Source: Aneurinibacillus danicus (GTDB lineage Bacteria > Bacillota > Bacilli > Aneurinibacillales > Aneurinibacillaceae). From it: DNA of 39,459 bases. The stretch spans positions 1 through 39,459 of the forward strand of contig NZ_BJXX01000149.1 in the NCBI RefSeq assembly GCF_007991215.1, in the 5' to 3' direction. The notes below the pieces were generated by a model. That model made no database searches. It saw only the letters and a list, made by a program, of their open reading frames with translations, and was not told the DNA's origin. The position numbers and the translations under genes are program-made. Positions 33,752 through 39,459 of the stretch are shown piece after piece. Positions within the stretch are counted from its first letter, which is position 1. Each line of letters begins with the position of its first letter.

Positions 33752-36700
33752 GGACGCTGGAAAAACCGGTGGATAGCACATGGACGGACGAACAATGGGA
33801 CGCGATTGCCTCACGCGGTTCGAATGTGTTGGTTGCCGCGGCGGCCGGCTCGGGAAAAACAGCCGTGCTCGTCGAACGCATTATCCGGCGGATTACCGAT
33901 GAGCACCATCCGCTTAGTGTGGATAACCTGCTGGTGGTGACGTTTACGAATGCAGCGGCCGCCGAGATGCGGCATCGAATTGGCGCCGCGCTGGAGAAAG
34001 CAGCCGCCGCCCAGCCCTCCTCGTACCTGCGGCGCCAGTTGACACTTCTGAACCGGGCTTCAATTACGACGCTGCACTCGTTCTGTATGGAAGTGCTGCA
34101 GCGCTATTATTATCTGATCGGTATTGATCCGTCCTTTCGGATTGCTGACGGTATGGAAGCGCAGATGTTGCGCCAGGAAGCGATCGATCGGCTGTTTGAA
34201 GAAGAATATGAAAAAGACGGGAATAATCCGTTATTTTTCCGTCTTGTGGATAGCTATACGGATGACAGGGGGGACGAGGCGCTTCAATATCTGGTGCTGA
34301 AGCTGTATGACTTCGCCCGCAGTCATCCGTGGCCGGAACACTGGCTGGATGAGATGGCACGGATGTATAAGGTGGAAAATCTTGAAGCGTTTTATGAACT
34401 GCCATGGTTTACGCATCTGAAAAACGATGTGCGGCTGGAGTTGAACGGGGCGCTTGAACTGCTGCGCCGTGGGGCGGAAGTTGCACAGATGAACGGCGGA
34501 CCGACGCCCTATCTCACTAACTTTCAAGAGGATACCGCGCTTATCGAAACGCTGCTTACGCAATGTGACGGAACATGGGATGCATTATATGAAACGTTCC
34601 AAAACGCGAAGTTCGGCAAATTAAAGCCGTGCAAGAAGAATGAAACTGACGAAGTGCTTGCAACCAGAGCAAAGCAACTGCGCGAGCGTGTAAAAAAAGT
34701 GGTGGAAACGCTGAAGGAAGAAATGTTTGCGGTTCCGCCCCGGGCTTATTTTGAATTTACCCGCGAGATGGCGCCGCTGATTGACAAGCTGATTGAGCTG
34801 GTGCGCCGCTTCGGTGAGCGGTATAGCGTGCTTAAGCAGGAAAAAGGCCTGGTCGATTTCTCCGATTTGGAGCATTACTGCTTGCGCATTCTGCTTCATG
34901 AAGATGCCACGCCGGATCGGCTGCTTCCTTCGGCCGCTGCACTGGAATACCGAACACAGTTCGGCGAAGTCCTGGTCGACGAGTACCAGGATACGAATGA
35001 AGTTCAGGAAACGATCGTCAGCCTCGTGACAAAAGACGGCGAGGCGAATGGCAATCTGTTCATGGTTGGAGACGTAAAGCAAAGTATTTACCGCTTCCGT
35101 CTGGCCGAACCGGGACTGTTTCTACACAAGTATAAAACCTTTACGACTGACGGAAAGGGCGGCGGTAAACGGATTGATCTGGCGAAAAACTTCCGCAGCC
35201 GCCGTGAGGTGATTGATGGTACGAACTTTATTTTCAAGCAGATTATGACTGAAACCGCCGGAGAAATTGAGTACGATGATGCTGCACAACTGGTGCTCGG
35301 TGCGCTGGACTATCCGGAAGAAGAAGGGGTCGATTCTTGCATCGAAGTGTTGCTTATCGATCGCAGCGAAGAAAAGGCGGGAGCGACAGAAGAAGAATCG
35401 GCTTACAACAGCGGAGATACAGATGAAAAGGATACGGATGCAGACGCACTGGCAGGGAGTGAGGCATCAATGGATGCGTCTGAGCTGGAAGCGGCCCGGC
35501 TGGAGGCACGGCTTATCGCCGGCAAAATCAAAGAGTTGGTCGGCGCAGCCGGTGTTCCACCGTATCTCGTATACGACAAAGCAAGCAAAACCATGCGGCC
35601 GGTACAGTATCGTGATATTGTCATCCTGCTTCGCTCGGCAAGTCAATGGGCACCGGTTATGGCCGAGGAACTCAAATGGCATGGCATTCCCTCGTACGCC
35701 GAGCTGTCCGACGGCTATTTTGCCGCAACGGAAATTGAAGTGATGACGTCGCTTCTCCATGTCATCGACAATCCGTTCCAGGATATTCCGCTCGCCGCCG
35801 TATTGCGCTCACCGTTGGTTCAGCTCAATGCGGAAGAGATGGCGCAAATCCGGCTGGCACTAAAAGACAAAACATATTATGAAGCAATGCTTGCCTATCT
35901 GGAGCAGAATGATGAGACGAGTTCCCCATTCTGGAAAAGGCTAAATGAGTTTCATGGTCAACTGCAAAAGTGGCGCACTGAGGCACGCCAGGGGGCGCTG
36001 TCCACACTGATCTGGAAGATTTACCGCGAGACGGGCTATTATGATTTTGCGGGCGGGTTACCGGGCGGCAAGCAACGTCAGGCCAATCTGCGCGCTTTGT
36101 ACGACCGCGCCTGTCAGTACGAAGCCACATCGTTCCGCGGCCTGTTCCGTTTTCTGCGGTTTATCGAAAAAATGCAGGCACAGGGCGGGGACCTGGGGAC
36201 GGCGCGCGCCCTAGGAGAGCAGGAAGACGTCGTGCGCATCATGACCATTCACAAAAGCAAAGGGTTGGAATTTCCGGTCGTGTTCGTCGCCGGACTTTCC
36301 AAGCAGCATAATTTCCAGGATTTGAACGGGAACTTCCTGTTACACAAAGAGCTTGGATTCGGCCCGAAATACGTCGACCTGGAACAGCGTGTCAGCTTCC
36401 CTACGCTGGCGCACACGGCTATGAAGCGGCGTATGCGTTTGGAGCAACTGGCAGAGGAGATGCGGGTGCTGTACGTGGCGCTGACCCGGGCACGCGAGAA
36501 ACTGTTCCTGGTTGGCACGGTGAAGAATCTGGCCGCCTCCGTTGAGAAGTGGGCCCAGCATGCGTCCACGCCCGCGTGGACGTTGCCGGATTACGAACTG
36601 GTAAAGGGACGGACGTATTTAGATTGGATCGGCCCGGCACTACTGCGCCATAGGCACGCCGAATCGCTGTATGCATGGATTGGTGAAGCGGAGCGTGCCC

Positions 36701-37587
36701 CCGCATTTGTTCGTAATCATGAGTCCCGCTGGTCGGTATCATGTTTTTCTTCCTCTTCGCTTTTGATTACGCTTGAGGAAGAGAAGCAAACGCAGCGTGA
36801 GATGGAACGGGCGGTTGCCGAAGGCCGACCTGTTCCCGTTGCAGGTCCGTATCAGGAAACGGTCGAGTGCCAGCTTTCCTGGAGTTATGCGTACAAACCT
36901 GCGACTGAGCATTTATCAAAAATGTCCGTATCCGAGCTGAAACGACGGAGACAGGCGGCGATCCAGGCAGAAGAGCTGGGCGGACCGTTGTATTTACCCG
37001 ATTTGTTCCGCAGCGAAGCAGCAGAACGCCCACAATTTTTGTCCGAAAAGAAGCTAAATGCGGCAGAACGTGGCGTTGCAATGCATACGGTCATGCAGCA
37101 GCTTCCGCTTGACAGAACGCTTACGGCGGAAGAGATTCGGGAAGAAGTCAACCGAATGGTAGAGCGGGAGCTGCTGACACCAATGGAAGCAGAAGCGGTT
37201 GATACGGCGCAGCTTGAGCAATTTTTCCATAGCGAAGCCGGCCATAGGGTCAGGGACGGCATTCGAATCTACCGTGAGATACCGTTCAATTTATCGCTTC
37301 CGGCCCGTGAAGTCTATCCGGATTGGGCAGAGCACAAGAAAGTGGTTCCACAGGAAGAAACCGTGCTTCTGCAAGGTGTCATCGACTGTTTAATCGAGCT
37401 AGAAGACGGATGGGAATTGCTTGACTACAAGACGGACAGCACGACTGACCTCACGGAGGCACTGCTTAAAGCACGATATAAGGAGCAGTTGGCAAGCTAT
37501 GCCCGTGCTGTCGAAGAAATTACCGGACAGCCGGTTCTCAGGAAGATTTTGTATTTCTTCGATGGCGCAAAAACCCTATATTTGTAA
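33748..37587 (+). CDS. addA: ATP-dependent helicase/nuclease subunit A
   Basis: A 1279-residue AddA, the motor and second nuclease of the complex. It is a UvrD/Rep-type 3'-5' helicase. Walker A AAAGSGKT (31-38) and motif II DEYQDTNE (Asp411-Glu412) are intact. A Q-tip-like N-terminal segment (TDEQWDAI) precedes Walker A. Later motifs include VGDVKQSIYRFR, MTIHKSKGLEFPVVF and VALTRAREKLFLVG. The C-terminal nuclease has LLDYKTD (Asp1226, Lys1228). An acidic, low-complexity stretch (about 545-590, rich in E, D, S and A) sits between helicase lobes. ATG 33748 shares the ATGA overlap with addB and has GGGGAGAGGGG before it. sbcD/sbcC, often next in this order, do not follow here. Confidence 0.97.
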   Translation: MRTLEKPVDSTWTDEQWDAIASRGSNVLVAAAAGSGKTAVLVERIIRRITDEHHPLSVDNLLVVTFTNAAAAEMRHRIGAALEKAAAAQPSSYLRRQLTLLNRASITTLHSFCMEVLQRYYYLIGIDPSFRIADGMEAQMLRQEAIDRLFEEEYEKDGNNPLFFRLVDSYTDDRGDEALQYLVLKLYDFARSHPWPEHWLDEMARMYKVENLEAFYELPWFTHLKNDVRLELNGALELLRRGAEVAQMNGGPTPYLTNFQEDTALIETLLTQCDGTWDALYETFQNAKFGKLKPCKKNETDEVLATRAKQLRERVKKVVETLKEEMFAVPPRAYFEFTREMAPLIDKLIELVRRFGERYSVLKQEKGLVDFSDLEHYCLRILLHEDATPDRLLPSAAALEYRTQFGEVLVDEYQDTNEVQETIVSLVTKDGEANGNLFMVGDVKQSIYRFRLAEPGLFLHKYKTFTTDGKGGGKRIDLAKNFRSRREVIDGTNFIFKQIMTETAGEIEYDDAAQLVLGALDYPEEEGVDSCIEVLLIDRSEEKAGATEEESAYNSGDTDEKDTDADALAGSEASMDASELEAARLEARLIAGKIKELVGAAGVPPYLVYDKASKTMRPVQYRDIVILLRSASQWAPVMAEELKWHGIPSYAELSDGYFAATEIEVMTSLLHVIDNPFQDIPLAAVLRSPLVQLNAEEMAQIRLALKDKTYYEAMLAYLEQNDETSSPFWKRLNEFHGQLQKWRTEARQGALSTLIWKIYRETGYYDFAGGLPGGKQRQANLRALYDRACQYEATSFRGLFRFLRFIEKMQAQGGDLGTARALGEQEDVVRIMTIHKSKGLEFPVVFVAGLSKQHNFQDLNGNFLLHKELGFGPKYVDLEQRVSFPTLAHTAMKRRMRLEQLAEEMRVLYVALTRAREKLFLVGTVKNLAASVEKWAQHASTPAWTLPDYELVKGRTYLDWIGPALLRHRHAESLYAWIGEAERAPAFVRNHESRWSVSCFSSSSLLITLEEEKQTQREMERAVAEGRPVPVAGPYQETVECQLSWSYAYKPATEHLSKMSVSELKRRRQAAIQAEELGGPLYLPDLFRSEAAERPQFLSEKKLNAAERGVAMHTVMQQLPLDRTLTAEEIREEVNRMVERELLTPMEAEAVDTAQLEQFFHSEAGHRVRDGIRIYREIPFNLSLPAREVYPDWAEHKKVVPQEETVLLQGVIDCLIELEDGWELLDYKTDSTTDLTEALLKARYKEQLASYARAVEEITGQPVLRKILYFFDGAKTLYL

Positions 37588-37742
37588 GGTTTTCATACAA
37601 TAAATGGTACACTTCGTTTTATAAAGAAACGATAACATTTCAGTAAAAATTTACTCATTGAATCAACAAAAATATCAGGTAATATTTTAAGTGTTCCTAA
37701 GTTAGGAAAGTATTTTTGCTGAATATGTTGTCACTGTTTTTG

Positions 37743-37774
37743 CGGGTACAGAACATTTCTGTGCCCGTTTTTTT
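37743..37774 (+). terminator. Terminator downstream of addA
   Basis: CGGGTACAGAA (37743-37753) pairs with TTCTGTGCCCG (37757-37767) with one G-U pair and loop CAT, then seven T. It is about 155 nt after the addA stop and abuts the end of the convergent 3D-domain gene. Confidence 0.85.
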
Positions 37775-38360
37775 ATCGTCGTTTTCGCTTGCCATCGCCC
37801 CACTTGACAACATAGACATCGAGTGACTGCCTCCCGAATTGTCTTGCCTGCTTCGTGCTCGATACAAAGACATCAATCTTGTTTCCTTTGATTGCACCGC
37901 CCCGATCATGAACGGTTCGATAGCCAACCCCTTCAATATAAAGAACCGTACCGAACGGGATATGCCGCCCGGCGGCCACCGTGTAACCAACTTTTGTCCG
38001 GTGGCCGCTGGCCGTAATCCCGTAAAGGGGGTGACGCGAGGATTTCCCCGTCTCTGAAAGACCGTTTGTGTATGCGGAAATATTACCGCGGAACTTTTTC
38101 AGGTAGTGGACAGGTGGATTCTTGCCCGTAAACACCCCCCGCTCGTCCAGATTTTCACTATGTACGGCCGCAGCAAGCGGTGAACGTCTGGCACTGCTTT
38201 TCGGCAGTGCTTTCGTAAGGGCAGACGAAGTATATGTAAGGATTCTTGTTTCCTTTACACTTGCTGCCTTTGCTATGGTGTCCCCGTCTTTTGCGGGTCC
38301 AAACCATATCACCAGCACCAATCCCAACAAGAAACAGATGACGCGTAGAAGCTTGTTCAT
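37773..38360 (-). CDS. 3D domain-containing cell-wall protein (YuiC-like)
   Basis: A 195-residue exported protein. The N-terminus (MNKLLRVICFLLGLVLVIWF) is a signal peptide or anchor. The C-terminal 3D domain (about 95-190) reads ISAYTNG...GKSSRHPLYGITASG, GRHIPFGTVLYIEGVGY and DRGGAIKGNKIDVF, and ends LDVYVVKWG. The three conserved aspartates (DRGG, KIDVF, LDVYVV) name the domain. 3D proteins include lytic transglycosylases of the MltA-like fold such as Sps1/YuiC and stationary-phase proteins, so a role in peptidoglycan turnover is likely. AAAGGAGATC precedes ATG 38360. Its transcript converges on addA. Confidence 0.88.
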   Translation of the reverse strand: MNKLLRVICFLLGLVLVIWFGPAKDGDTIAKAASVKETRILTYTSSALTKALPKSSARRSPLAAAVHSENLDERGVFTGKNPPVHYLKKFRGNISAYTNGLSETGKSSRHPLYGITASGHRTKVGYTVAAGRHIPFGTVLYIEGVGYRTVHDRGGAIKGNKIDVFVSSTKQARQFGRQSLDVYVVKWGDGKRKRR

Positions 38361-38526
38361 TTGATCTCCTTTCTCCCTATCAATCTAGCGAATGTTCGCC
38401 CACTTTTCTTCATTCATATGGGAAAGATACATCCGCTAGAACCTTTTTCTAATTACAGGAAAGCTGTGCATAAAAATCCTCGTTCGTCGCAAGCTAAAAA
38501 AAAGAAGAAGGGAAGGATAGAAGAAC

Positions 38527-38700
38527 ATGATGGGGCGGGAGGAGATCGAGAAGTTGATCGCCGATATTCAGCAGGAGCAAATCCAGGCCGCACTAAATGC
38601 CAGTAACCGGCCCGAAAGCAAAGAAGTATATAAAGAAATCGGCCGTGCTAGAGGGTTGGCCTATGCGGTTGGGTTGTTGAAGGAAAAACTGCGAAGATAA
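38527..38700 (+). CDS. Small hypothetical protein, 57 residues
   Basis: A helical protein beginning MMGREEIEKLIADIQQEQIQ. It then reads ALNASNRPESKEVYKEIGRA and ends GLAYAVGLLKEKLRR. GGAAGGATAG precedes the ATG. Codon content and amino acid mix look like a real gene, and it is followed 27 nt later by the zinc-ribbon gene, probably in one transcript. I do not recognise the family. Confidence 0.7.
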   Translation: MMGREEIEKLIADIQQEQIQAALNASNRPESKEVYKEIGRARGLAYAVGLLKEKLRR

Positions 38701-38727
38701 TACTTCATACAAGGAGATGAAAGCATC

Positions 38728-38976
38728 ATGCCAACACCGTATTTATGTCCTGCCTGCAAAAGCAACCGAACCCGGTTTGCAATTATCGACCAGGTTCCCC
38801 GCTATGTAAAAATGGACCCGCACAACGGGGAAGTGGTACAGGAGTACGAGCAGGAAACACTGGATGCGTTTCATATGCCGTATAAAGGAAGCGCACGCCG
38901 AATCCAGTGCGGCGCCTGTGGATTGACCGAAGATGAGCAGACGTTTATCGCCATGGCGAACAATTACAGAAGATAA
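38728..38976 (+). CDS. Small zinc-ribbon protein
   Basis: An 82-residue protein with two Cys pairs, CPAC (residues 7-10) and CGAC (61-64), which should bind one zinc. Between them lies an acidic stretch (DPHNGEVVQEYEQETLDAFH). Proteins of this kind often bind nucleic acid or act as adaptors, and nothing here narrows the role. ACAAGGAGATG precedes ATG 38728. It probably shares a transcript with the 57-residue gene and is ended by the terminator at 38985-39020. Confidence 0.8.
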   Translation: MPTPYLCPACKSNRTRFAIIDQVPRYVKMDPHNGEVVQEYEQETLDAFHMPYKGSARRIQCGACGLTEDEQTFIAMANNYRR

Positions 38977-38984
38977 GAAAGAGC

Positions 38985-39020
38985 GGGGCGGTTGATGAAA
39001 TGTTTTCAATCGCCCCTTTT
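38985..39020 (+). terminator. Terminator after the zinc-ribbon gene
   Basis: GGGGCGGTTGA (38985-38995) pairs with TCAATCGCCCC (39006-39016) with one G-U pair, then TTTT. Confidence 0.85.
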
Positions 39021-39066
39021 GATGGTATGATAAAAAAACCATATTCTTCAAGAAGGGGAGAGCGAG

Positions 39067-39327
39067 ATGGCGAAACAGAAAAGAGAACGGAAACCGGCCC
39101 CATCCGGAGCACAGGCGAACGACCAGGGAGTCTCGCTGCGTGATCGCATTGATAAAGATGCATTGGAGAAGCTGAAAGAAGCTTCCCGTACGATGCGGGA
39201 AGCGGAAGAGAAGCGCAAAGCGGAAGAGCGAGAGAAAAGAATCGCGGAACAGAAAGTGAAAGAGAAAAATAAATCGTTCGAGGAGTTGCTTGCCGAAAGT
39301 AACCTGGACTGGAAGAAATTTAAGTAA
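39067..39327 (+). CDS. yqkE: YqkE-like protein (DUF3886)
   Basis: An 86-residue, highly charged, helical protein. A basic start (MAKQKRERKPAPSG) is followed by SLRDRIDKDALEKLKEASRT, a long Glu/Lys/Arg coiled stretch and the conserved ending KEKNKSFEELLAESNLDWKK. That C-terminal sequence is characteristic of the short YqkE/DUF3886 proteins of Bacillales. No function is known. GAAGGGGAGAG precedes ATG 39067 and a strong terminator follows. Confidence 0.82.
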   Translation: MAKQKRERKPAPSGAQANDQGVSLRDRIDKDALEKLKEASRTMREAEEKRKAEEREKRIAEQKVKEKNKSFEELLAESNLDWKKFK

Positions 39328-39332
39328 AAACC

Positions 39333-39368
39333 ACCCGGCTGTTCCATTGGAACGTCCGGGTATTTTTT
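39333..39368 (+). terminator. Terminator after the YqkE-like gene
   Basis: ACCCGG (39333-39338) and CCGGGT (39356-39361) enclose GTTCC-ATT-GGAAC, followed by ATTTTTT. Confidence 0.9.
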
Positions 39369-39374
39369 AATGTA

Positions 39375-39422
39375 TTTTCCCTCGTACCGCAAAAGTCAAC
39401 CGTCCTTCCCATGATTTTCATG
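39375..39422 (-). repeat. Dispersed repeat, partial copy 3
   Basis: Read on the minus strand it contains GGTTGACTTTTGCGGTACGA then GGGAAAA, matching the left end of copies 1 and 2, preceded by ATGAAAATCATGGGAAGG. The central hairpin is absent. It again lies directly after a terminator. Confidence 0.6.
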
Positions 39423-39459
39423 TCAGGGTTGCGGCTGAGATGCCATGGTGGTTTTATAA

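Noticed and set aside
38382-38440. TCTAGCG ... CGCTAGA inverted repeat upstream of the 3D-domain gene
   Set aside because: The arms are only 7 bp and the loop exceeds 40 nt, so chance is likely.
1-39459. tRNA, rRNA, CRISPR array, transposase, integrase or toxin-antitoxin genes
   Set aside because: I looked for these and saw no supporting sequence in the window.

Overview
The window looks like the chromosome of a spore-former-type Bacillota, most likely a Paenibacillaceae/Aneurinibacillus-like member of the Bacillales. Signs of this are AddAB rather than RecBCD, the PdxST route to pyridoxal phosphate, a SigO/RsoA-YvrJ type sigma cluster, an intracellular subtilisin, a YqkE-like protein, strong AGGAGG ribosome sites and many GTG/TTG starts. 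The genus is an inference. I saw no rRNA, tRNA, CRISPR array, phage or transposase.

Layout. 0.28-1.03 kb: a two-part sigma factor cluster (SigO-like gene, frame-disrupted; YvrJ; RsoA-like). 1.1-4 kb: intracellular serine protease, HxlR/YodB-type regulator, and an exported protein with an L,D-transpeptidase-like Cys/His motif. 4.1-6.2 kb: topoisomerase III. 6.4-16.3 kb: a sigma-54 catabolic island. It has two bacterial enhancer-binding proteins, a sodium:solute symporter (now a pseudogene) with a 56-residue partner, an OYE/4Fe-4S flavoenzyme, a thiamine-diphosphate enzyme and the remnant of an aldehyde dehydrogenase. Four -24/-12 promoters (GG-N10-GC) can be read directly, and a GAGT-N8-ACTC box is shared by the TPP-enzyme promoter and the promoter of its neighbouring activator.

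16.4-20.4 kb: acyl-CoA thioesterase, pdxS-pdxT, and a convergent MocR-type regulator. Copies of the same AAGTGTTATA-like box lie before both pdxS and the regulator, so it is very probably PdxR. 20.6-24.2 kb: a cyclic-di-GMP-I (GEMM) riboswitch followed by an overlapping pair, a PLP decarboxylase and a methyl-accepting chemotaxis protein. 24.4-28.2 kb: MATE exporter, small proteins, a short-chain dehydrogenase, and an HXXEE membrane protein whose promoter carries a 46-bp perfect palindrome. 28.3-30.1 kb: an A/T-rich nicotinamidase-like hydrolase followed by a sirtuin. 30.2-37.6 kb: addB-addA with overlapping ATGA. 37.7-39.4 kb: a 3D-domain cell-wall protein and three small proteins, the last YqkE-like.

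Two further themes stand out. A dispersed A/G-rich repeat of about 140 bp, carrying a hairpin, occurs at 6.24 kb and 26.3 kb, with a partial copy at 39.4 kb. Three genes (SigO-like, symporter, aldehyde dehydrogenase) have each lost an internal segment and changed frame, which suggests decay of accessory functions.
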